A DNA stretch of 64,000 nucleotides from JANNPJ01 sp965200525 (GTDB taxonomy: Bacteria > Actinomycetota > Actinomycetes > Actinomycetales > Kineosporiaceae). Position 1 is the first letter of the stretch; each line of letters opens with the position of its first letter. The stretch spans positions 2,604,001 to 2,668,000 of the forward strand of contig OZ241368.1 of the NCBI GenBank assembly GCA_965200525.1, given 5' to 3'. Shown piece after piece: positions 16,504 through 24,568 of the stretch. The notes below the pieces were generated by a model that was given only the letters and a program-made list of their open reading frames with translations, searched no databases and was not told where the DNA came from. A program made the position numbers and the translations under genes.

Positions 16504-18648
16504 ATGACCCCACTACGGGCTGAGGGAGGACACACCGGCTTGAGCAGTTCATACCGCGGTCTCGTGCTGGCCGGTCGGTACCGGCTCGAGGAGCGGACCC
16601 AGTCCAGCCCCGACGGTTCGGTCTGGCGGGCCGTCGACGCCACCCTCGATCGCCGGGTCTCCGTCCGGGTCATGCGCCCAGGTCATCCGTTCGCCGCCGA
16701 TGTGGCCGACGCCGCCCGCCGCGCCTCGCTGATCGACGACCCCCGGTTGGTCCGGGTGCTCGACGTCGGCAGCGACGCCAACTCCGGCTTCGTGGTCAGC
16801 GAGTTCCTGGACGGCGACACCCTGGCCACCCTGGTCGAGCGGTCCCCGCTGGCCGCTCCGGTGGTCCGGCGGATCATCGGCGAGGTCGCCCTCGGCCTCG
16901 AGGTCGCCGCCGCCCGTGGTCTGCACCACCTCCGGTTGAACCCACGCTCCGTGATCGTCGGTATCGACGGCTCGGTCAAGCTGGCCGGCACCGCGGTCGA
17001 GGCCGCCGCGACCGGGCTCGAGCCCGACCATGCGGCCACGGCCAGCCGGACCGACGCCGTCGCCCTGGTGGCCCTGCTCTACACCGGCCTGACCGGCCGC
17101 TGGCCGCTCGGCGATGCGGGCTTCCCGCCCGCCCCGCGCGGCGAGGGCGGCGTCCCGGTGGCTCCGGCCGACCTGGTCGCCGGCGTGCCCAACGATCTGG
17201 ACACGCTCTGCGTCGTCACCCTGAGCGGCCACGACGACGGCCCTCGGTCGCCGGCCGAACTCGTCCAGCAGCTCAGCCCGTGGCCGACGGCGGCCGAGGC
17301 GCCGCTGCGGGCCGCACCCCGACCGAAGCCCACGACCGGTGGGCCGGTCACGCCCAGCCCGGCGCTGACCATGCGGGGCCGGGCCGCAGCGGCGGCCAAG
17401 CGCCCGAGCTCGCCGGCGGCGTCGCCCAGCGCTCCGGCGAAGCCGACCCCGGCCACTCCCGTGGCTCCGGCGGCCTCGACCGCCGAGCCGACCGAAACGC
17501 CGGGCGGCCGGCCCGCGGCCTCGCCCCGGCGATCGGCGGCCCTGTTCCCGACCCCGAGCGTGGCCCTGACCGGTTCGTTGCCGATCCCGAACGAGCCGGC
17601 GATGGATCGGCCCCGGCGGATGGACAACCTGTTCGCCCCCTCGGTCCCGCCCGCCGAGGCGGCCGGACAGAGCTCCGCCCCGGCCAAGCCGACCGCTGCT
17701 GAACCGACCCGGCCGGCGACGCCACCGATGGCTCCGCCGCCGGTCCGGGCCACCCGGCCCCAGGCTCCGGCCAGCCCGGCCTACTCCTCCGGCCCCCGGT
17801 CGACCGAGCGGGTCACGCCACCGCCGGGCTCCAGCGCAGCCGCCCGCAACGGCGCCAACGTGCCCACCGAGCCGCTCGTCCCCTGGGGCACCAACTGGGC
17901 CAGCCGGTCCGAGCCGCCGTCCGCACTGGAGTCGACCGGCCCGTTCCCGGTGGTCATCCCGACCGACTCACCGCCTCGGGAGCAGTCCCGGCTGGTGATC
18001 TTCAGCGTGATCGCCGTCCTGGTCCTGGTCCTCGTGGTGGCCGCCTTCTCGTTGCGCGACTTCGGTGGCTCCGGTGACGACCAGCCGCAGGGCGCGGCGA
18101 TCGCGACCGACGCCCCGACCACGGCCCCGGCCACCACCACCGACCCGGCGCCGACCACCGACGCTCCCGAGGCGACCCCGACCGAGAGTCCGCAACCGTC
18201 GACCACCTCCGCCACCGCCGGCCCGATCAAGGTCAGTTCGGTCCGGGCCATCGACCCGCAGGGCGACGGCGACGAAGACAGCGCCAGCAGCAAGTTCGTG
18301 CTGGACGGCGACCCGTCGACGTTCTGGGGGTCGGACACCTATCGCAGCGCCGGCTTCGGGGGCCTCAAGAAAGGGGTCGGCCTGGCGCTGAAGTTGAAGG
18401 GCTCGGCGGCCGTCGAGTCTGCGATCATCAAGGTGCACGGCGTCGGCGGTGCGGTGCAGTTGCGCACGGCCGACGGCCCCGACCTGGCGTCCTCGACAGT
18501 GGTGGGCAAGGCGCAGATCAAGAACGGCCGAGTCGTGGTGCACGCCACCGACGCCGCGCCGTCCAAGTACGTGATTCTGTGGTTCACCCAGTTGCCGTCG
18601 GTGAACGGCAACTACAAGATCGAGGTTTCTGAGGTGCAGCTGAAGTGA
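16504..18648 (+). CDS. Membrane pseudokinase with C-terminal discoidin-like domain
   Basis: Protein of 714 residues. Residues 20-260 resemble a Ser/Thr kinase fold (LAGRYRLEERTQ, VSEFLDGDTLATLVE) but lack catalytic parts: the beta-3 lysine position reads VRVM, and the HRD loop reads HHLRLNPRS with no aspartate. A Pro/Ala-rich juxtamembrane region, one transmembrane helix (about 496-517), a Thr/Pro linker, and an F5/8-type-C-like beta domain (LDGDPSTFWGSD) follow. This corresponds to the part fused to MviN in mycobacteria, where the phosphorylated pseudokinase binds FhaA. A TTG at 16540 preceded by GGGAGGA is an equally good start. Confidence 0.85.
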   Translation: MTPLRAEGGHTGLSSSYRGLVLAGRYRLEERTQSSPDGSVWRAVDATLDRRVSVRVMRPGHPFAADVADAARRASLIDDPRLVRVLDVGSDANSGFVVSEFLDGDTLATLVERSPLAAPVVRRIIGEVALGLEVAAARGLHHLRLNPRSVIVGIDGSVKLAGTAVEAAATGLEPDHAATASRTDAVALVALLYTGLTGRWPLGDAGFPPAPRGEGGVPVAPADLVAGVPNDLDTLCVVTLSGHDDGPRSPAELVQQLSPWPTAAEAPLRAAPRPKPTTGGPVTPSPALTMRGRAAAAAKRPSSPAASPSAPAKPTPATPVAPAASTAEPTETPGGRPAASPRRSAALFPTPSVALTGSLPIPNEPAMDRPRRMDNLFAPSVPPAEAAGQSSAPAKPTAAEPTRPATPPMAPPPVRATRPQAPASPAYSSGPRSTERVTPPPGSSAAARNGANVPTEPLVPWGTNWASRSEPPSALESTGPFPVVIPTDSPPREQSRLVIFSVIAVLVLVLVVAAFSLRDFGGSGDDQPQGAAIATDAPTTAPATTTDPAPTTDAPEATPTESPQPSTTSATAGPIKVSSVRAIDPQGDGDEDSASSKFVLDGDPSTFWGSDTYRSAGFGGLKKGVGLALKLKGSAAVESAIIKVHGVGGAVQLRTADGPDLASSTVVGKAQIKNGRVVVHATDAAPSKYVILWFTQLPSVNGNYKIEVSEVQLK

Positions 18649-19289
18649 TCGCTGACGGCGAGCCGGACGATCGGCGTCTTCTCGCCGACCATCTCGCCGG
18701 TGATCCGGAGGCCTTCAGCACCCTGGTGCGACGCCACCGGGACCGGCTCTGGGCGGTCGCGATCCGCACTCTCGGCGATCAGGAAGAGGCCGCCGACGCC
18801 CTTCAGGAGAGCCTGATCTCGGCCTTTCGCGGCGCCGCCAGTTATCGCGGCGACTCGGCCGTCACCACCTGGCTGCACCGGATCGTGGTCAACGCCTGCC
18901 TGGACCGGATCCGCCGCCGGCAGGCCCGGCCGGCGGTGCCGCTGACCGACCGCGAGATCCAGGCTCCGCACGATGAGCACGCCGCCACCGTGACCCGGCT
19001 CGACATCCGTACCGCCCTGGCCCGGCTGCCCGAGGCCCAGCGGGTCGCCCTGGTGCTGGTCGACCTGGAAGATCTGCCGGTGGCCGAGGTCGCCGAGTTG
19101 CTGGGGGTGCCGGTCGGCACCGTGAAGTCCCGCTGCTCCCGTGCTCGCACCGCGATGGCGCTGATGCTGCGCGACCGCCCGGCGCCGGCCCGGCCGGCCC
19201 GGACGGACGGCGGGAACCGGCCCGGCCCCGGGCGCGTCCAAGCACATGAGCCGTCGTTGCGACGGGCCCGTGACGGAGAGGGGTGGTGA
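18645..19289 (+). CDS. sigM: ECF RNA polymerase sigma factor (SigM-type)
   Basis: Extracytoplasmic-function sigma factor of 214 residues. Region 2 (LVRRHRDRLWAVAIRTLGDQ, DALQESLISAFRGAASYRG, TWLHRIVVNACLDRIRRR) and region 4 (LPEAQRVALVLVDLEDLPVA, then LLGVPVGTVKSRCSRAR) are complete. The GTG start overlaps the upstream stop. Cotranscription with a membrane anti-sigma gene and position ahead of trxB match the mycobacterial Rv3911 locus. A Pro/Arg-rich C-terminal tail is dispensable-looking. Confidence 0.92.
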   Translation: MIADGEPDDRRLLADHLAGDPEAFSTLVRRHRDRLWAVAIRTLGDQEEAADALQESLISAFRGAASYRGDSAVTTWLHRIVVNACLDRIRRRQARPAVPLTDREIQAPHDEHAATVTRLDIRTALARLPEAQRVALVLVDLEDLPVAEVAELLGVPVGTVKSRCSRARTAMALMLRDRPAPARPARTDGGNRPGPGRVQAHEPSLRRARDGEGW

Positions 19290-20515
19290 GCGTGTCGACA
19301 CAGGAGCACCCCGATCACGACCTGCTGGCCGACCTCGCCGCTGAGGTGCTGCCCGGCGACCTGGCCGAACGAGTACAGGATCACGTCATGGGCTGCCGGC
19401 GCTGTGCGGTGCTGCTGGCCGACGCCGAGGGCATCCGATCCATGCTGCGGCAGAGCGAGCCCGAGGCGATGCCCGAGCAGGTCTGGCTCCGGCTCGAACG
19501 GACCATGATCATCGCCCGGCAGGCCGACCAGCCCGGCCCCCGCACCCCCGTACCGCCGACCTCCCAGGCCCTGCCCCCGGACTGGCCGGTGCCGGACACC
19601 GGGGCGACCCGGGCCATCCGCCGATCCCGGCCCGCGTCATCTCCGACCACGTCGTCTTCAGCGGCGTCACCGCCGACCGTGTCCCAGCCGATCCAGTCCG
19701 CTGCGGCCGGGCCGCCGGCTACCGAGGAGCAGGCGGCCCGCCCGACGCCGGCGGCTCCGGACACGTCCTCGACCCGGATGATCCGACGGGTCCAGTCGAC
19801 CGGCCCGCTCCCGACCGGCCGGTTTTCCACCGTGGGTTCGGACAGCCCGCCGACCAGCCGGTTGAGCCGGATGTCCCGCCCGGCCCAGTCGGCCCGGCGC
19901 CAGGCCCTGGAGGAGCAGAAGGCCGACGCGCCGTCCCGGTTGCGGCCGATCCTGCTGGTCGCGGCGTCCGTGGTGGTGGTGCTCGGTCTCGGTACCGGGG
20001 CGGTGAAGCTGATCGGCGGCCAGGGCGGCGGCTCGGAGAGCTCGGCCGGCTCCGCGGCCGACAGCGCTTCCGGCGGGGCGATCGCGGCCGCGCCGATGCT
20101 CTCGGCGGTCCAGTCGACCGGTACCGACTACACCCGTAAGGATCTCCAGGCCCAGGTCGCCACCCTGATCTCGACCGTGACCACGCCGGCCCCGGCCGGC
20201 AGCAGCGCGGCCCGGGCCGGCAGCTCGAGCGTGGCCCCGCTGGCCAAGCAGCCGTCGGACAGCCCCAGCTCGGCCTTCAGCGCTGCGGGCCAGCAGCAGT
20301 TGCTCCGGTCGCCGGATGCCCTGAAGGCCTGCCTGAACGCGATCAATGCCGATCAGCAGCCGATCGCCGTCGATCTGGCCCGGTACGCCGGGCAGGAAGC
20401 TGCGATCATCGTGCTGCCGGCCGACGGCGGCGGGTACGAGGTGGATGTCGTGGCCCGCGACTGCCGGCCGGACAACGACGGCACCATCGACGTCGTCACC
20501 CTGAGCAAGCCCTAG
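19283..20515 (+). CDS. Anti-sigma factor (zinc-finger type, membrane)
   Basis: Protein of 410 residues, overlapping sigM by 7 nt. The N-terminal cytoplasmic domain has a ZAS-like HVMGCRRCAVLL motif that should bind the sigma factor. About 170 Pro/Ser/Thr-rich residues lead to one transmembrane helix (LLVAASVVVVLGLGTGAVKL), followed by an extracytoplasmic domain with a conserved-looking DALKACLNAINADQQPIAVD stretch. Same place as Rv3912 (RsmA for SigM). GTGs at 19286 and 19292 are alternative starts. Confidence 0.88.
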   Translation: MVSVSTQEHPDHDLLADLAAEVLPGDLAERVQDHVMGCRRCAVLLADAEGIRSMLRQSEPEAMPEQVWLRLERTMIIARQADQPGPRTPVPPTSQALPPDWPVPDTGATRAIRRSRPASSPTTSSSAASPPTVSQPIQSAAAGPPATEEQAARPTPAAPDTSSTRMIRRVQSTGPLPTGRFSTVGSDSPPTSRLSRMSRPAQSARRQALEEQKADAPSRLRPILLVAASVVVVLGLGTGAVKLIGGQGGGSESSAGSAADSASGGAIAAAPMLSAVQSTGTDYTRKDLQAQVATLISTVTTPAPAGSSAARAGSSSVAPLAKQPSDSPSSAFSAAGQQQLLRSPDALKACLNAINADQQPIAVDLARYAGQEAAIIVLPADGGGYEVDVVARDCRPDNDGTIDVVTLSKP

Positions 20516-20520
20516 ACCGG

Positions 20521-20546
20521 GGAACACCCCAACCCCTGGTGGGGTT
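20521..20546 (+). promoter_or_regulatory. SigR/SigH-type ECF promoter upstream of trxBA
   Basis: GGAAC (20521-20525) and GTT (20544-20546) are separated by exactly 18 nt, matching the GGAAY-N18-GTT consensus of thiol-oxidative-stress ECF sigma factors that drive trxBA in Streptomyces and mycobacteria. It lies about 49 bp ahead of the trxB GTG. The CAACCCC/GGGGTT inverted repeat here overlaps the spacer and need not be a terminator. Confidence 0.65.
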
Positions 20547-20594
20547 CTACCACCAGCAACGTACCCGTGGTACCCGTGGAGTGGAGAAGACGAC

Positions 20595-21617
20595 GTGAGC
20601 GACGTCCGTGACGTGATCATCATCGGTTCGGGGCCCGCGGGTTACACCGCTGCCCTGTACGCCGCTCGCGCCAGCCTCAAGCCTCTGGTCTTCGAAGGAT
20701 CGGTGACGTCGGGCGGAGCCCTGATGAACACCACCGACGTGGAGAACTTCCCCGGGTTCCCGGAGGGCATCCAGGGGCCGGCCCTGATGGACAAGCTGCG
20801 CGAGCAGGCCGAGCGGTTCGGCGCCGAACTGCTCCCCGAGGACGTCACCGAGGTGCGCCTGCACGGCGACCTGAAGCAGGTCGTCCTGCACGACGGAACC
20901 ACGTACCTGGCCAAGGCCGTGATCCTGGCCACCGGGTCGGCCTACCGCGAGCTCGGTCTGGCCCGCGAGAAGGAGCTCTCCGGTCACGGCGTCAGCTGGT
21001 GTGCCACCTGTGACGGCTTCTTCTTCCGCGAGCAGGACATCGTCGTCGTCGGCGGTGGCGACTCCGCTCTGGAGGAGGCCACCTTCCTGACCCGGTTCGC
21101 CAGTTCGGTGACCATCGTGCACCGGCGCGACTCGCTCCGAGCATCCAAGATCATGCAGGAGCGGGCGCTGGCCAACCCCAAGATCAAGTTCGCCTGGAAC
21201 AGCGCCGTGATCGACATTCACGGCGAGAAGAAGGTCTCCGGCGTCCGCCTGCGCGACACCGTGACCGGCGAGGAGCGCGACCTGGCCGTCACCGGTCTGT
21301 TCGTGGCCATCGGGCACGACCCCCGGGTCGATCTGGTCCGGGGTCAGGTCGAACTGGACGACGCCGGCTACATCCTGGTCGAGGGTCGCACCTCGCAGAC
21401 CAACATCCCCGGGGTGTTCGCCTGTGGCGACGTCATCGATCACGAGTACATGCAGGCCATCACCGCGGCCGCATCCGGAACGGTGGCGGCGATCGACACC
21501 GAGCGCTACCTGGCCGCCGTGGACGACGTGACCTCCGGCATCGGCGAGGGCGCGGTCGCCGCCGCGGCCAAGGACCGCACCGAAGCAGTGGCGCACTGGA
21601 ACCAGGTCGTGCACTGA
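20595..21617 (+). CDS. trxB: Thioredoxin-disulfide reductase
   Basis: NADPH-dependent flavoenzyme that reduces thioredoxin. It has 340 residues, slightly long. The FAD motif VIIIGSGPAGYTAALYAARA, the redox pair in SWCATCDGFFFRE, the NADPH motif VVVGGGDSALEEA and the C-terminal GVFACGDVIDHEY are intact. GTG start with GGAGAAG upstream. It is followed 128 bp later by trxA and probably cotranscribed with it. Confidence 0.95.
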   Translation: MSDVRDVIIIGSGPAGYTAALYAARASLKPLVFEGSVTSGGALMNTTDVENFPGFPEGIQGPALMDKLREQAERFGAELLPEDVTEVRLHGDLKQVVLHDGTTYLAKAVILATGSAYRELGLAREKELSGHGVSWCATCDGFFFREQDIVVVGGGDSALEEATFLTRFASSVTIVHRRDSLRASKIMQERALANPKIKFAWNSAVIDIHGEKKVSGVRLRDTVTGEERDLAVTGLFVAIGHDPRVDLVRGQVELDDAGYILVEGRTSQTNIPGVFACGDVIDHEYMQAITAAASGTVAAIDTERYLAAVDDVTSGIGEGAVAAAAKDRTEAVAHWNQVVH

Positions 21618-21745
21618 TCGGACCGGACCGGCCTGTCACGGGCCGGCCCGGCGCCGCCGGGGGGCATCATCGTCGGGGTTCGTCACCGGCCCGGCCCGCC
21701 AACTGACACCTAGTTCGTTGATCTTTCGAGCTCACAGGAGAAGCA

Positions 21746-22078
21746 ATGGCTGACACGAAGTCCACCAAGGTCGTCACCGACGCGACGTTCGACGCCGAGG
21801 TGCTGAAGTCCGACAAGCCCGTGCTGGTGGACTTCTGGGCGCCGTGGTGCGGCCCGTGCCTCCAGGTCGCGCCGGTGCTGGCCGAGATCGGGGCCGAGCA
21901 CGAGGAGCTCACCGTGGTGAAGATCAACATCGACGAGAACCCCAAGGTGGCCTCGCAGTTCGGCGTCACCTCGATTCCCACCCTGAACGTCTACTCCGGT
22001 GGCGAGCTGGTGAAGTCGATCGTCGGGGCCAAGCCGAAGCCGATCCTGCTCCGGGAACTGTCCAGCTGGCTCAGCTGA
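21746..22078 (+). CDS. trxA: Thioredoxin
   Basis: Small thiol-disulfide oxidoreductase, 110 residues, the usual length. Active site FWAPWCGPC at about residues 31-39, cis-proline segment VTSIPTLNVYSGG. ATG with AGGAG a few bases upstream. Partner of the preceding reductase; supplies electrons to ribonucleotide reductase, methionine sulfoxide reductases and similar enzymes. Confidence 0.95.
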   Translation: MADTKSTKVVTDATFDAEVLKSDKPVLVDFWAPWCGPCLQVAPVLAEIGAEHEELTVVKINIDENPKVASQFGVTSIPTLNVYSGGELVKSIVGAKPKPILLRELSSWLS

Positions 22079-22123
22079 ACTGCTCCTTTGGCGCTTCGCT
22101 GACGGACGGGCAATGATCTGCGG

Positions 22124-23299
22124 ATGACGACGCCGACGAGCACGCTGACGGCTGCCGGTCACCCGCTCCGGCTGGGCGATCACGGCCCGGTGGTCGCTAC
22201 CCTGCGGGCCCTTCTGCTCCGGGCGGCAGCGTTGGATCCAGCGCTGCCGCCCGCCACCGATCCGGCTCTTTTCGATCTCGATCTCGACCGCGCCGTCCGG
22301 GCCTTCCAGCAGGATCGGGGCCTGGTCGCCGACGGCATCGTCGGCCGCCAGACCGCCCTCCAGCTCGACGGCGCCCGCTGGCAGCTCGGCGACCGAACCC
22401 TGTTGCTGACCGCGCCGGGTCACTGGATGCGCGGCGACGACGTCTCGGCCCTGCAGGAGCGCATGGTTGTTCTGGGCCTACACGCCGGCCCGGTCGACGG
22501 CATCTTCGGGCCAACCACCCAGCAGTCCCTGCGCGAGCTCCAGCGGGGGCTGGGCCTGCCCGCCGACGGGATCTGCGGCCCACCCACCTTCCAGGCCCTC
22601 GGGGCCCTCAAGCGCTCGGTCTCCGGCGGCGACGCCTGGTCGTTGCGCTCACAGGCCGACGTCGCGATGGCCGGGGTCAGCCTGACCGGCAAGACCGTCG
22701 TCCTGGATCCGGGGGCCGGCGTCGAGCCGGGCGCGCTGGGCCTGGTCGAGTCCGACATCAGCTACGACATCGCGGCCCGGCTGGCCGACCGGCTGCAGGC
22801 GGTCGGGGCCGGCGTGGCCCTGACCCGGCGTCCGGGAGAGGCCCCGCCGACCGCCGACCGGGTCGCCCTGGCCGAGTCGCTCGGCGCCGACCTGGTGATC
22901 TCGCTGCGCACCGAGTCGCACCCGTCGCCGCTGGCCTCCGGGGTGGCCACCTACTACTGGGGCAGCGGGCGGGTCGGGCAGCACTCCGCCACCGGCCGGC
23001 AGCTGGCCATGCTCATCCAGCGCGAGGTCGTGGCCCGCACCGGCCTGGTCGACTGCCGCAGCCACTCCTGCTCGTACGACCTGGTCCGGCTCACCCGGAT
23101 GCCGGCCGTGATCGCCAGCCTGGGCTACCTGACCAACCCGGACGACGCCCGCCGGCTGGCTGAGGGCTCGTTCCGGGAACAGCTGGCCGAGGCCATCCTG
23201 TTCGCCGTCCAGCGGCTCTACCTGGGCGAGGACGACGCCGCCGCGACCGGCACGCTGAAGCTCAGCGACGTGCAGGCCTACGCCGCTCGTCGAAGCTGA
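22124..23299 (+). CDS. cwlM: CwlM-type N-acetylmuramoyl-L-alanine amidase homologue, catalytic residues lost
   Basis: Protein of 391 residues with no signal peptide. Two peptidoglycan-binding repeats (about 15-85 and 95-165, for example DGIFGPTTQQSLRELQRGLG) precede an amidase_3 fold. Of the zinc/catalytic positions, the first histidine is alanine (LDPGAGV), the SxHxN motif reads SLRTES, and the C-terminal glutamate position reads ASLGYLTN; only the middle glutamate (LVESD) remains. This fits mycobacterial CwlM, an essential cytoplasmic regulator of MurA rather than an enzyme. Position after trxBA is conserved. Confidence 0.88.
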   Translation: MTTPTSTLTAAGHPLRLGDHGPVVATLRALLLRAAALDPALPPATDPALFDLDLDRAVRAFQQDRGLVADGIVGRQTALQLDGARWQLGDRTLLLTAPGHWMRGDDVSALQERMVVLGLHAGPVDGIFGPTTQQSLRELQRGLGLPADGICGPPTFQALGALKRSVSGGDAWSLRSQADVAMAGVSLTGKTVVLDPGAGVEPGALGLVESDISYDIAARLADRLQAVGAGVALTRRPGEAPPTADRVALAESLGADLVISLRTESHPSPLASGVATYYWGSGRVGQHSATGRQLAMLIQREVVARTGLVDCRSHSCSYDLVRLTRMPAVIASLGYLTNPDDARRLAEGSFREQLAEAILFAVQRLYLGEDDAAATGTLKLSDVQAYAARRS

Positions 23300-23371
23300 C
23301 CTCTTCGGATTCGCCCGCCGGCCCGGCCGCCTCGCCCCACCGGGCTAACGCCTCACCCCGCCGGGCCTGGG

Positions 23372-24028
23372 TCAGCTGCCGGGCGTCGAGCTGGTGCTGG
23401 CCAGGGCCGGGGCCCGGACGGTGCCCAGAATGCGTTCCAGGGCCAGCTCGACGTCCTCCCGCCACGACAGCGCGGTCTTGAGCTCGAGCCGCATCCGGGG
23501 AAAGCGGTGATGCGGGCGCACGGTCTTGAAGCCGACCGCGAGCAGCAGGTCGGCCGGCACCAGGCAACTGGCGCTCGGTTCACCGTTCTCGACCATCGCT
23601 CCGCCGGCGGCCAGGCCGAACGCCTCGACCGCCCGCACCCCGCGCCGGGTCAGATCCTTGGCCGTGGCCTGCAGCAGCATCCGGGCCAGACCCCCGCCGG
23701 CGTACTGCGGCAGAACCCGCGCCGTCATCAGCAGCACGGCGTCGGCGCTCACCGGGGAGGTCGGGAACGACAGGGCCCGCGGCACTAGGGCCGGTGGCGC
23801 GTAGGTCACGAAGCCGGCCGGCACGTCGTCCACATAGGCGACGCGGCCGCAGGAACCCCATTCCAGCAAGGTGCCGGAGACCCAGGCCTCCTTCTCGAAG
23901 CCGGTGTCACCGACTTCCTTGGCCTGGCGGGCGGCCACCGGGTCCAGTTCCCAGACCACGCAGCGACGGCAGGTCTTGGGCAGGTCCGACAGGTTGTCGA
24001 GGGTCAGGGGCGACAGCCGGCGGCTCAT
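23372..24028 (-). CDS. GNAT family N-acetyltransferase
   Basis: Protein of 218 residues. The acetyl-CoA-binding segment is visible as LLMTARVLPQYAGGGLARML (the Q/RxxGxG/A-like loop). The N-terminal CRRCVVWELDP and YVDDVPAGFVTYAPP are typical of a subgroup found beside parB in actinobacteria (Rv3916c neighbourhood). Substrate unknown. Its ATG overlaps the stop of the small membrane protein upstream. Convergent with cwlM. Confidence 0.85.
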   Translation of the reverse strand: MSRRLSPLTLDNLSDLPKTCRRCVVWELDPVAARQAKEVGDTGFEKEAWVSGTLLEWGSCGRVAYVDDVPAGFVTYAPPALVPRALSFPTSPVSADAVLLMTARVLPQYAGGGLARMLLQATAKDLTRRGVRAVEAFGLAAGGAMVENGEPSASCLVPADLLLAVGFKTVRPHHRFPRMRLELKTALSWREDVELALERILGTVRAPALASTSSTPGS

Positions 24029-24333
24029 CCGGTCACCCGACGGGTGGCGCGCACGTCCAGGACAGCGGGGGCGGTGGCCTCGGTCGGCGATGCGGCCTCG
24101 GCCTCGGTCTGCTCGCCCTGGTCGGTACGGACGCTCTCGGCCCGCTGGAAGTTGGCCCAGAGCGCGGCCGACGTTCCGGCCGAGCGGGGGAACGGTCTCG
24201 AGCCACCCGGATCATCGGCGGGATCGGGGCCGGCGCCGGTTCGGTCCTGCGGTCGGGGCCGGAGCAACGCGATGGCAAAGCCAGCGATCACACCGATGGC
24301 GAGGCCCACGGCGGCGAGCCGGGCGAGTCGCAT
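24025..24333 (-). CDS. Small single-pass membrane protein
   Basis: About 102 residues: an N-terminal transmembrane helix (LAAVGLAIGVIAGFAIALL) preceded by MRLAR, then a charged, low-complexity tail. Start placed at ATG 24333 because GGAG lies 7 nt upstream; TTG 24345 is also open. Coupled (ATGA) to the GNAT gene. I do not recognise a family. Confidence 0.65.
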   Translation of the reverse strand: MRLARLAAVGLAIGVIAGFAIALLRPRPQDRTGAGPDPADDPGGSRPFPRSAGTSAALWANFQRAESVRTDQGEQTEAEAASPTEATAPAVLDVRATRRVTG

Positions 24334-24345
24334 GGGAGACTCCAA

Positions 24346-24568
24346 GTCAGGACGGTTCCGGCAATGCTCGGGTGAAAGCGCGTGAGCGCTTCTGGCTCGG
24401 CAGGCATTGAAGACAGCGACCGAGAAAGTTTGCCCGATGACGATCGTAAGCCCCGTTGCCGCCCACGTGAATACGACATGCAGTCAGTCTTTGATTGCGC
24501 AGTGTAATCAGTCGGGCTATTCGGAGTAACTCGACGGTAGATCCACCCCAGCGAAACGGGAGTGAAAT
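24346..24568. other. Divergent intergenic region
   Basis: About 220 bp of comparatively AT-rich sequence (for example around 24481-24540) between the small membrane protein and the aminotransferase. It probably contains promoters for both directions. No hairpin or RNA gene seen. Confidence 0.4.

Noticed and set aside
20531..20546. Terminator after the anti-sigma gene (AACCCC/GGGGTT)
   Set aside because: Stem of only 6 bp with no T-run, and it overlaps a better-supported ECF promoter.
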